Source of the DNA: Candidatus Anammoxibacter sp. | GTDB lineage: Bacteria > Planctomycetota > Brocadiia > Brocadiales > Anammoxibacteraceae | Direction: 5' to 3' | Assembly (NCBI GenBank): GCA_021777055.1 | Contig: JAIQZO010000089.1 | Coordinates: 1-34,028 of the forward strand | Length of the DNA: 34,028 bases | Shown: in pieces, positions 1-6,649 of the stretch | Numbering within the stretch: position 1 is the first letter of the stretch | Layout of the letters: every line of letters begins with the position of its first letter | Made by a program: the position numbers and the translations under genes | Notes under the pieces: model-generated | The model's database searches: none | Told to the model about the DNA's origin: nothing | The model's input: only the letters and a program-made list of their open reading frames with translations

Positions 1-35
1 CAATCAAATCCTATTGATATACAATCGGTTTTCAT
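1..35 (-). CDS. Start of a probable transposase gene, cut by the window edge
   Basis: Eleven complete codons are visible, giving MKTDCISIGFD, preceded by AAGGAGGGCGC, a strong ribosome binding site. The same start and leader occur at 33998. Because the gene is present at both ends next to a repeat that interrupts a host gene, a transposase is the likely identity. The peptide alone does not identify it. Confidence 0.45.
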   Translation of the reverse strand, partial: MKTDCISIGFD

Positions 36-139
36 GCGCCCTCCTTTTTTCTACATTGGATATTTATTACTAGTCACATATATACTATCCAATGGGAGGG
101 CCTTTATCTACTCAAGTCTCCTTTTTTCTACTCTATCAA
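5..139 (-). mobile_element. Left copy of 135-bp terminal inverted repeat; 5' end of an outward-facing insertion sequence
   Basis: This segment is the reverse complement of 33894-34028 with no mismatch that I can find. Read on the minus strand it contains two copies of GTAGAAAAAAGGAG, a 9-bp inverted repeat (CATTGGATA/TATCCAATG), an AGGAGG ribosome site and an ATG at 35. The gene begun there runs out of the window. Similarity between the two ends stops at 139/33894, and at 139 the flanking PIN gene is interrupted. The repeated sequence is therefore most simply the 5' end of a multicopy insertion sequence. The family cannot be named from so few residues. Confidence 0.75.
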
Positions 140-526
140 TTTATTTGCATTTGCTAAATGAGAGCAATTCCAAGTCAACAAAAAGTGACATTGATGATAA
201 GAAGCAAGAGCCAGGTGAAGAGCGTCGCCTTTAGGATCATTTGGCATTATATGATGTGAAATATACCCATCAACAATTTCTCCAATTTCATCATGAATAG
301 GTAATATAGGAATTTTTGAAATGAGACCAAGTGTCTCTTTTTTTGAAGGATGATCTCCATTCTCTAATTCTTCAATTACTGGTATACTTGTAACAAGTTC
401 ATAGTGATGTCGTTGATTATCCCACCAATTTTTAGTCCATTCTCGCATAGCTGCCATTTCATGGTCATTGCGAATCTCAAAATAAAAACTTGGAATTGTT
501 GTCTCTATGTATATTTTTTGTTTCAT
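128..526 (-). pseudogene. PIN-domain (VapC-like) toxin gene, 3' end replaced by insertion sequence
   Basis: The 132-residue product has the layout of a PIN-domain nuclease family: an N-terminal strand IYIETTIPSFYF with an acidic residue (E8), a mid-region EELENGD, and a late DALHLALASYHQCHFLLTWNC (acidic D101). In the family as I know it, about 35 more residues follow LLTWNC..HLANA. Here the frame ends with LIE and a TAG stop that lie inside the 135-bp repeat (128-139). The insertion thus removed the C-terminus and supplied the stop. No antitoxin-like ORF is evident directly upstream (527-658). The gene shares orientation with the other cassette-region genes. The product is probably inactive or altered, though a folded remnant cannot be excluded. 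Confidence 0.72.
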
Positions 527-658
527 CTCATTTTCTTATTAGAAATATTTATAGTTTCACTTTTTTTTTAACAATCTAGTTGGTTAAAGAAAATATCGAC
601 TACAATGCATTTTACAATTGGCAGGTTTTCCTAGCTATAAAATTTTTATGTAATAGTG

Positions 659-1105
659 CTAATTATAATTATTTACCTTTCCCCAAGGACCGCTCTGGGA
701 TTTTAACCAGTTGAAGGTTTCTAGTTGTAGTTCAGAGAACTCAAAGTCGTATTTGTCCCGGAAATGTATTTTGTCGGTGGGTTTATCATCAGCTATCGAC
801 ATAGTATCCGGATCCCGTCTGCGCATATAGGCCTCGGTATAATTAGCCGAAAGCCCATTTTTCACTTTGAGTACGATAGCTTCAGTATATGCGCCTTTTC
901 CAGGAATATCATACTCTACTTCAAAAATACCATCTTTAGCCCCTCCTGTAGCAACCTCCAATAATTCAGAGGTTGAGTTAAAGCAATTGCATTGCTTATT
1001 TTGAGAAAGTATATCCCTTATATTATCAGGTAGTTGTATACTCTTTTTGTTTAGTTTCTCAAAAAAATCTTTCATAGCTCTCCAATTCGTTAATTTTAAG
1101 TACAA
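659..1105 (-). pseudogene. N-terminal fragment of a DUF4914 (PEP carboxykinase-like) protein
   Basis: The 148 residues include FEVEYDIPGKGAYTEAIVLK, ANYTEAYMRRRDPDTM and FSELQLETFNWLKSQ. I recognise this pattern as the start of DUF4914 proteins, which are about 600 residues long and related to ATP-dependent phosphoenolpyruvate carboxykinase. Only the first quarter is present. Homology appears to stop after WLKSQ, and the frame ends nine residues later. No continuation appears in the 130 bp downstream. The nucleotide-binding part is absent, so catalysis is not expected. The fragment starts about 270 bp after an attC-like site (1376-1483). Family assignment is from memory and moderately sure. 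Confidence 0.55.
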
Positions 1106-1375
1106 CTAAATTAATCAAGAAATGTTTAGATGAGATGATAAGAAATTAGGTTTAATGGGGACACTATATTTATAAATAACTAAATATTCGCTATTTGAGT
1201 ATTGTGTTCTCATATTACCCAAAACTGACTTGGCACGGAATAAGCCCATTTATAACAAAGCTCCATTGGTATAGTTCAGTATTCATTCTTACTCAAAGTT
1301 TGTGTATAGAAATTCAGAAGTGAGTAGGTTATTTTTTTGATACTCAATTTGAGAACTCATATATCAGATTTAGAC

Positions 1376-1483
1376 GTATAACGTTGAGCTATGCTACTAA
1401 ATGGGATAAAATAATTACAAAACATATGAAATGATATAAACAAAGCGTGAGATTTAAAGGTTGGCTTAAGCGATTGGTTATGC
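1376..1483 (-). other. attC-like site 1, between hicB and the DUF4914 fragment
   Basis: On the minus strand the element begins with GCATAAC (1483-1477) and ends with GTTATAC (1382-1376), which are complementary at 6 of 7 positions. Inside these, 5-nt unpaired spacers (CAATC and TCAAC) are followed by L-box-like arms, GCTTAAGC against GCATAGC, with one arm a base longer. This R-spacer-L layout with an extrahelical base matches integron attC sites. The hicB stop codon lies inside the first R box, as is usual in gene cassettes. The length of 108 bp is normal. The rest of the gap (1106-1375) holds no gene that I can support. Confidence 0.5.
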
Positions 1484-1687
1484 AAACATTAACCGTCCCT
1501 TGGCTTTGGGAACTTCACGGCCTAGTTCTTTTGCGGTTTCTATCCATTCCGTTATGATAACTTCTGCATTTGAAAGGGCTTCTTGATATGTTTTGCCATC
1601 CGCCATACAGCCAGGCAACTCTGGAACCTCAGCGATAAATGAATTATCTTCATCGCTCCAATAAATTATTATTTCATATTTACTCAT
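1478..1687 (-). CDS. hicB: HicB-family antitoxin, orphan
   Basis: The 69 residues match the HicB fold: YEIIIYWSDEDNSFIAEVPELPGCMADGKTYQEALSNAEVIITEWIETAKELG, with the hallmark PELPGC..G.T..EAL pattern. HicB proteins neutralise the RNase HicA, and the longer ones add a DNA-binding domain. This copy is the short partial RNase H-like form and ends in VPKAKGRLMFA, with no ribbon-helix-helix or HTH extension. A hicA partner should be a ~60-codon gene next to it, but neither 1690-1890 nor 1106-1477 encodes one. It lies between two attC-like palindromes and its TAA stop overlaps one of them, which fits a single-gene integron cassette. It may act against a HicA encoded elsewhere. Confidence 0.85.
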   Translation of the reverse strand: MSKYEIIIYWSDEDNSFIAEVPELPGCMADGKTYQEALSNAEVIITEWIETAKELGREVPKAKGRLMFA

Positions 1688-1740
1688 AGTCTTTTAGATT
1701 TTGTTTGTTCTATGAAACTTCTTACATATGTTTGAAAAGC

Positions 1741-1860
1741 GTATAACACTAAAAAATAAAAGCTTTGTTTTTGTTCTTCTTATCTAATAATTATAACATT
1801 TCGTCACTATATCTCTACGATTACTAGAATTTATTTTTTGTTTGTTTTTTACTGTTAAAT
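1741..1860 (-). other. attC-like site 2, upstream of hicB
   Basis: Read on the minus strand, ATTTAAC (1860-1854) opens and GTTATAC (1747-1741) closes a 120-bp imperfect palindrome. The 5' arm continues AGTAAAAAACAAAC, and the reverse complement of the 3' arm continues ACTAAAAAATAAAA, so pairing extends well beyond the core. A second stem sits inside (TCTAGTAAT with ATTATTAGA). The closing GTTATACG is identical to those at sites 1 and 3. It lies 54 bp before the hicB start. The A-rich arms make chance pairing easier, so the call is tentative. Confidence 0.48.
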
Positions 1861-1890
1861 TACACTTTTTGCTATCTTTTTAGATCTGCT

Positions 1891-2145
1891 TTAACACTGC
1901 AACTTTTCAAGTGAATAAAACCCTTTCAAACCATTTATTTTCTTTGGCTTTTTGACATTTTTTGACCCAAAATGGCTTTTAAACATTTCATAATAACGGT
2001 CTACGAACCTTTTTGTCCTTATTATTAAGACTTGATAATCATATAGGGTGGCCCCTTCTAGTGTCACCAAAGTATAGTAAGATACTACTATAAGAGGTGC
2101 CCTTGTTAATCGTAGAAAGGAGGAACCCGAATTGTGATATTGCAT
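1891..2145 (-). CDS. Small hypothetical protein between the Roco gene and an attC-like site
   Basis: I do not recognise this 84-residue product. It has a hydrophobic stretch around residues 15-35 and a basic C-terminal half (KRFVDRYYEMFKSHF..KNVKKPKKINGLKGF). It begins 57 bp after the Roco stop on the same strand and ends 31 bp before attC-like site 2, so it would share a cassette with the Roco gene. A GGAGG occurs about 16 nt before the ATG, which is rather far. It may be a real small cassette gene, a decayed remnant or a chance frame. Confidence 0.28.
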   Translation of the reverse strand: MQYHNSGSSFLRLTRAPLIVVSYYTLVTLEGATLYDYQVLIIRTKRFVDRYYEMFKSHFGSKNVKKPKKINGLKGFYSLEKLQC

Positions 2146-2202
2146 ATTGGAGCACGGTTTACCTCCACTGCAAATTCATATTAGAAACGCTAAACAGGTT
2201 TA

Positions 2203-4446
2203 TTACAAAATAAGCATTACCTTCTCAAGTTGGTTTTTAAATTGCAACTTCAAATCATCAATGTTTTTGTAGATTGTTCTAAAATGCCCCAAGTCTTCTA
2301 GCTTTTTTCTGAAATTCAACAGGCTTTGAATTTCATCTGTTATTTCTTCCGTATTTATAGAAGCATCTTTAAAATAAGTATACACCAACGGTTTTCCTGT
2401 TTTCTTAAATTGGCCAAAAGCTGTTTCAAATTCTTCCAGGGTGTACTTACCCACTTTAGTAAAGAATAAGCTTACAAAAATATTAGAGTTTTTAACGACA
2501 GTATTGTACTCATCTTGTAACCGGGTCTTTGACATCGCATCAATAAAATTCTCCCAAAGTTCCAGTTCTATGAAGACACCTTTTTTGTAAAGCTGCTGAT
2601 TCTCACGGTGAATGAAAATCTCAAATTGCTCTCTTTCTTCCTTCAGCTCTGCGGAAGAAGCCAAAAATATTTTAATATTTTTTTGAGTACCCTTCCGATC
2701 AATGGATGTAGAATATCCATTCAGGATATCAGTTACAGGAAGATCCTCATCTAGCTCGTCGTGGTACCAGGGTTTATTTTTTACTTCCCGATTAATAAGC
2801 CGTATATAGTCTAACCAATGATTTTTATATAGCACCTCCTGCTTGATCTGCATTTGTGGAAACGGTTTGTGCAGTTTACGGAAGGTTTCCCGGATAGCGT
2901 AGAGATAGCTACGACCCTCGCCTTTATTTCCTATTACTTCAATATGGATGTAGTTCTTGCGATAAGTCTGGTAAACTTTTGCCCGGCAAGATCCATTTGA
3001 AATAAACACACCACTTCGCCATCGTTTCTCATCATGGATGTCCTGGTGCATTTCAACAATAAACCTTGTCATAAAGGCATCTGGTGGAAAATCGTCATAG
3101 TTATAGCGGAAATGCATGGATTCATCACCATCCCATTCTATATCGGGCTCGATGTCTTCAAAAAGATCCGGAATGAAATAAATATCCCGTTGGTCTTTTG
3201 CCGCATAACACAGATTGAATTTTTTCATCAGTTCCAAAAGATAATTGTGTCTTCCCTTTGGGTATTTCTTCTTTGGAAGGATGCGTTCCAGATCATCAAT
3301 GTGTAATTTACCTTTGGCTTCATCTTTAACTTTGGGGTCATTAATGATGGCATAGACGCCATCCATAATCCATTGTGGATTGATCACATTGGTATCGATC
3401 AGGCGTGGGTCGTCTACAAAGCTAACCACCGCACCAATCATACTGAGGAGTTTAAGGTTGCTTTTACGCTCTTCTTCGCGAAGGTCTTTGATAAATCCGA
3501 GATTTTCATATTCCTTATAAGTGATAAAATCAGTGCCTTTTGCTTCCAATTTTTCCAATTCTTTTTTAACCGTAAACCACTCCGGCGGACGTTGTTCGAA
3601 AACACTTGGCATCATATTCTTATTACTTATGGTTGCTGTTATCTTGTTTTTTAAACGATCAAGTGTATCTGCAGCTTTACCCTCCTCACAATTATTGATA
3701 CTGGTTCGGATAAAGCCAATGATATTAGGGTAGTCTCTCTCAAGGCTTTTTCGATCTAAATCGTGTGGATCGATGTCTATTTTATTAATGACCACCAAGA
3801 CCGGAGCTTTATTGCCCAACTGGTTAGCCAGCTTAAGCCAATGATTGAGTTCATTTCGTTCCCTGCGCGCAAGGGTAACCAAAACGTATAAGGTACGTTC
3901 CGAGAAAAAGAACTGGTGTGTGCTGCGCATGAATTCCTGCCCGCCAAGATCCCATATATTAAGGCGGATATCTTTGGTTCTATAGTGGATCGTGATTTGA
4001 CTCCGCTCGATGCCATGTGTGGTCTTTATCTTTCTTTTAATCTTTCCTTCTCGAAGCAACTCGATCAAATGCGTTTTGCCATAGTTGCTTTCACCGATAA
4101 AAATTACTTTGGCTTCGTGTATGGGTTGCAATGTTCCTGCTTGTTGAGCCAGTTGCCATTTTAGTATTTCTTTGATTTGTTCTTTTGCGGGAAGATCATA
4201 TATTTCAGTGCCTACCTTAAATTTATTGCCATTTAAATCAAGCGCAGTTAAATTAGTCAGCTTTCCGATAGCTTCCGGTAGTGTGGTCAGTTGATTGTGA
4301 AATAAATCAAGCTCAGTTAAATTAGTCAGCTCAAATAACTCTAGGGGAAATTGGGTTAGTTGTAATTCAGGCAAATACAGTTTTGTCGAATTATTTTGTT
4401 TGGACTCTTTAATAATCATCAATGCTTCTTGATAGTTTTTATCCAT
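2203..4446 (-). CDS. Roco-family protein: LRR, Roc GTPase, COR and C-terminal TIR-like/DUF4062-like domain
   Basis: The 747 residues divide into clear blocks. Residues 20-75 hold two to three leucine-rich repeats (LTNLTELDLFHNQLTTLP). Residues 110-280 form a Roc GTPase with a P-loop GESNYGKT (118-125), switch II WDLGGQE (165-171) and NKID (221-224). Residues 285-560 fit the COR dimerisation domain. Residues 589-747 begin KNIKIFLASSAELKEEREQF and contain TLEEFETAFGQF with candidate acidic residues E671, E672 and E674. This last block resembles the DUF4062/TIR-like effectors often attached to STAND and Roco sensors. Roco proteins are GTP-regulated dimers. A sensor-switch-effector layout suggests a cell-death or anti-phage role, which is inference. 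The gene stands alone between attC-like site 3 and the small ORF, among toxin-antitoxin relics. The frame is intact. Confidence 0.85.
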   Translation of the reverse strand: MDKNYQEALMIIKESKQNNSTKLYLPELQLTQFPLELFELTNLTELDLFHNQLTTLPEAIGKLTNLTALDLNGNKFKVGTEIYDLPAKEQIKEILKWQLAQQAGTLQPIHEAKVIFIGESNYGKTHLIELLREGKIKRKIKTTHGIERSQITIHYRTKDIRLNIWDLGGQEFMRSTHQFFFSERTLYVLVTLARRERNELNHWLKLANQLGNKAPVLVVINKIDIDPHDLDRKSLERDYPNIIGFIRTSINNCEEGKAADTLDRLKNKITATISNKNMMPSVFEQRPPEWFTVKKELEKLEAKGTDFITYKEYENLGFIKDLREEERKSNLKLLSMIGAVVSFVDDPRLIDTNVINPQWIMDGVYAIINDPKVKDEAKGKLHIDDLERILPKKKYPKGRHNYLLELMKKFNLCYAAKDQRDIYFIPDLFEDIEPDIEWDGDESMHFRYNYDDFPPDAFMTRFIVEMHQDIHDEKRWRSGVFISNGSCRAKVYQTYRKNYIHIEVIGNKGEGRSYLYAIRETFRKLHKPFPQMQIKQEVLYKNHWLDYIRLINREVKNKPWYHDELDEDLPVTDILNGYSTSIDRKGTQKNIKIFLASSAELKEEREQFEIFIHRENQQLYKKGVFIELELWENFIDAMSKTRLQDEYNTVVKNSNIFVSLFFTKVGKYTLEEFETAFGQFKKTGKPLVYTYFKDASINTEEITDEIQSLLNFRKKLEDLGHFRTIYKNIDDLKLQFKNQLEKVMLIL

Positions 4447-4483
4447 AGATTTTTACCTACTCTACTTTCATTGTTTGAGATAC

Positions 4484-4649
4484 GTATAACTAAGAGTTCA
4501 ACAGTTTAAAAATAATATCTAACATATTAACTGTTTGATTTTCAATATTGATTTTTTTACCAAAATAGAGAAGATTATTTAATGATAATATCCTCATGGC
4601 GATATTATCATTAAAACTAGATAATAGGAGTGCAAGAAATAAGTTAAGC
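4484..4649 (-). other. attC-like site 3 with internal 15-bp hairpin, upstream of the Roco gene
   Basis: On the minus strand GCTTAAC (4649-4643) and GTTATAC (4490-4484) could act as R boxes. The closing GTTATACG is shared with sites 1 and 2 and lies 38 bp before the Roco start. The interior holds a perfect 15-bp stem with an 8-nt loop (4578-4592 with 4601-4615, arm TTTAATGATAATATC) and a second short stem (AACAGTT/AACTGTT). The L-box pairing is weaker than at site 1, and 166 bp is long for an attC. The hairpin alone could instead be an operator or a mobile remnant. No gene is visible in 4447-4752. Confidence 0.35.
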
Positions 4650-4752
4650 GGCTTGCAATTCTTCTTTATCTAAGACTGTGAGGGAATTACATATACTAAG
4701 ATATTTGTCAAATACAATTTAGATTTATTCGTTAACTCCTATAATCGCTTTT

Positions 4753-5087
4753 CTATTTGGATATATCTTTCAGGAAGCTTTTTCCGCAAAGAACTTGATC
4801 AAGGTTAAGATATTCTGCTATTGATGTTCCAATATCGGCAAATGTCTTTCTGACACCAATGTTATTCGGTGTTCCCAGGTTACGGCCATGGATTAAGATG
4901 GGTATAAATTCTCTTGTATGGTCTGTGCCAGGTGTTGTGGGATCGCTGCCGTGGTCTGTCGTAATCATTAAAACATCATCTTCTTTTAGTGCATCTATTA
5001 TACTAGGCAAATAAGAGTCAAAGCTTTTAAGTGCATTTGCATATCATTTTGTATTGTGACCGTGCCAAACTTTGTATCAATATCTAC
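4753..5087 (-). pseudogene. Duplicated 3' fragment of deoB (phosphopentomutase), frameshifted
   Basis: The translated part (85 residues, from PSIIDALKEDDVLMITTDHG to CGKSFLKDISK) matches the last quarter of the complete deoB at 6650-7843. DNA similarity continues to about 5087, where it stops abruptly inside the MqsA-like gene's stop codon. Near 5050-5065 one base is missing relative to the intact copy, breaking the frame, and HGCDP has become HGSDP. The N-terminal three quarters, including the first metal-binding segment, are missing. It is a non-functional partial duplication. Its end (..KDISK, stop) looks more ordinary than that of the intact gene, which reads into a repeat. Confidence 0.9.
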
Positions 5088-5293
5088 ACGTAGTCATACA
5101 CGGGTGTTTCGATTATTCGAACTGGTTTTCTGTGTTCTTTTATGATACCCTGAATATGTTCCGCCGTTTCAGGAGAGAAATATTCCTTTCCTGTTTCTCT
5201 GCATACACGTGCGGGAACATGTTCGATAATATAGAATTTTCCTTGATGATTGAGTGTATATGTTACTTCTGTTTCAACAATGGTCTCATTCAT
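5084..5293 (-). CDS. YgiT/MqsA-like antitoxin-type small protein lacking the zinc-finger cysteines
   Basis: I chose the ATG at 5293 because GGGAGG precedes it at good spacing; an upstream ATG at 5350 has no such signal. The 69 residues include ETEVTYTLNHQGKFYIIEHV, PARVCRETGKEYFSPETAE and a tail KPVRIIETPVYDYV. This is the core seen in proteins annotated as YgiT-type zinc finger or MqsA-like antitoxins. The usual N-terminal CxxC pair is absent, as in several short relatives. These are commonly paired with a DUF4258-type toxin, but none is visible on either side. The stop codon lies at the junction with the deoB fragment, so the last residues may be altered. It is an orphan in a region of broken toxin-antitoxin genes. 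Confidence 0.7.
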   Translation of the reverse strand: MNETIVETEVTYTLNHQGKFYIIEHVPARVCRETGKEYFSPETAEHIQGIIKEHRKPVRIIETPVYDYV

Positions 5294-5399
5294 AATCAAT
5301 TTCCTCCCTATCTTGATAGTATAGGAATTTTCATTTTGGGCTAAAAACATTTTTTAGAACCAAGACGTAACTATTGTATTTGCATGGAGTTAAAATGTA

Positions 5400-5665
5400 G
5401 GATGGGTAGAGCGGTAGCGAAACCCATCAAAAAGTCTTAAAATAGAAAGATTTAAAGATATGCAAAATACCCCAGCGGGGTCATACATACCAGCCCAGGG
5501 CAGCGCCCTGGGTCAAAGGTAAACATTAATTAGCACCCTGAATGGGTGCAACATATTTTCCCGATTCATAGCCAATGTATGTTACGCCCTTACAGGGCTA
5601 TCTTTTTTTTATATTTTTGTCCCAGGGCGTTGCCCTGGGCTGGTATATCCGCCCCTTTCAGGGTT
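5400..5665. repeat. Cluster of intergenic palindromes (CCCAGGGC family)
   Basis: The gap between the MqsA-like gene and the DUF2442 gene carries a run of hairpins. GATGGGT...ACCCATC lies near 5401-5429. CCCAGGGC-AGC-GCCCTGGG lies at 5494-5512 and GCACCC-TGAAT-GGGTGC at 5533-5549. GCCCT-TAC-AGGGC lies at 5586-5598 and CCCAGGGC-GTT-GCCCTGGG at 5621-5639. The two CCCAGGGC hairpins are flanked by ACCAGC and GCTGGT in opposite orientation, so the cluster is itself a large inverted repeat. Such clusters are widespread noncoding repeats in several phyla. No coding potential is seen in 5294-5898. Confidence 0.8.
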
Positions 5666-5807
5666 AAATAAGAGCAACGTTCATAATCTTAATCGTTATG
5701 GCTGGTTTAAAATTACGATTACGAATTTGATGTTGACTCGATAGCCAAAAAGTCCGCCGAAGGCGCTAATTTAAATTCCGTATTTATCATCAATCCAAAG
5801 GGAAGTT

Positions 5808-5862
5808 AGTTGCAGACCTTGAAAACAGATTCTTTTAAATTCTGTTTTCAAGATTTGCAACT
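5808..5862. repeat. Inverted repeat with CTTGAAAACAGA arm, copy 1
   Basis: The left arm 5808-5829 and right arm 5841-5862 are complementary at about 19 of 22 positions around an 11-nt A/T-rich loop. The core CTTGAAAACAGA recurs in the hairpin at 6425-6481. The pair flanks the DUF2442/DUF4160 genes. Confidence 0.8.
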
Positions 5863-5898
5863 AGGAAGCATTTGGAAGCGACTGATCATAGGAAGCTC

Positions 5899-6132
5899 CT
5901 AATTCTTCTGCATTTCATAGTCTATAGTATCTGCACTAAAATCTTGCTCATGCGGCCATATTATGCCTCCAAATCCAGTCTTTACAGACCTGAAATAGTT
6001 TTCATCCTTCAGTTCTGTAAAGATTCCTTTATCAAGATATGGCTTTACGTCAAAGAACCCTTTTTTACCATTTGATAGTTTAACTAATAATATATGATTA
6101 TCCATTACTTCTACATACTTTACTTTGATCAT
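5899..6132 (-). CDS. DUF2442 domain protein
   Basis: The 77-residue product has the DUF2442 pattern: MIKVKYVEVMDNHILLVKLSNGKKGFFDVKPYL..GIFTELKDENYFRSVK..FGGIIWPHEQDFSADTIDYEM. GAGGT sits 6 nt before the ATG, a good ribosome site. The biochemical function of the family is not established. It is often encoded beside DUF4160, and many such pairs are suspected toxin-antitoxin modules. That arrangement is present here, but the DUF4160 gene 28 bp upstream is truncated, so the pair is probably defunct. The DUF2442 frame itself looks complete. Confidence 0.85.
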   Translation of the reverse strand: MIKVKYVEVMDNHILLVKLSNGKKGFFDVKPYLDKGIFTELKDENYFRSVKTGFGGIIWPHEQDFSADTIDYEMQKN

Positions 6133-6160
6133 TTCTTTACCTCATTTTAATGGGTCTATT

Positions 6161-6307
6161 CTAAATGGCTGTTGACCGTTCACTGCCAACTGCTATCACT
6201 GCGTCATATTCTCCATAGTTTGCATGGAAATGTGGTCGATGATGCTTTTTATCATCAAAGAAGAACATGTAAATTATTATACCGTAAAACATTGATATTG
6301 AGGGCAT
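6161..6307 (-). pseudogene. Truncated DUF4160 gene
   Basis: A short frame of 48 codons begins MPSISMFYGIIIYMFFFDDK and continues HHRPHFHANYGEYDAV. This is the recognisable N-terminal half of DUF4160 proteins (MPTIS.F.GI.I.M.F.D...H..PH.HA.YGEY.A), normally 80-95 residues long. After about residue 38 it departs from the family (IAVGSERSTAI) and stops at 6161. It lies 28 bp upstream of the DUF2442 gene on the same strand, the usual order for this pair. The loss of the second half indicates decay. Confidence 0.72.
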
Positions 6308-6424
6308 CTTATTCTCCGCTTGTTTTGATTGTTTTCTACCTCCCAGTTAAGAAGCTCGCCATAAGGGTGCTTGTTTCAAACCGATTGTTGGTAGATCTTT
6401 CGAAAAAGCAGCTTCTCTGCGTTA

Positions 6425-6481
6425 GACCTTGAAAACAGAATTTGTCCTATTTTAAAGGTTCTATATTCTGATTTCAAGGTC
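6425..6481. repeat. Inverted repeat with CTTGAAAACAGA arm, copy 2
   Basis: GACCTTGAAAACAGAAT (6425-6441) pairs with 6465-6481 at 16 of 17 positions. It shares its core with the hairpin at 5808-5862. The rest of the gap 6308-6649 shows no gene or other structure that I can support. Confidence 0.8.
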
Positions 6482-6649
6482 GGATTCCATGCCTTCTCCT
6501 CAATCTATTTAAAACTTTCTCAGCATCGATGATCTTTGGCTCAATCAGGGATTAATCCTGGTTATCTTAGAACCGAAGCAGGTTTGTAAAACTTGAGTGA
6601 TTAAATTTTGTATGATCATGCATTGTTTTTAGCTATTACCCTTCAGCCT

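Noticed and set aside
34..234. 66-codon plus-strand frame across the left repeat
   Set aside because: It runs antisense to the PIN gene and crosses the repeat boundary; it has no family resemblance or ribosome site.
1258..1340. tRNA-like sequence (TGGTATAGTTCAGTA)
   Set aside because: The D-loop-like word is not accompanied by an anticodon stem, T-loop or acceptor pairing.
1688..1890. hicA partner for hicB
   Set aside because: No ~60-codon frame with HicA features exists here or downstream of hicB; the stretch is occupied by the attC-like palindrome.
5400..5665. CRISPR or transcription terminators
   Set aside because: Repeat units are palindromes in opposite orientation at irregular spacing and mostly lack T-runs.
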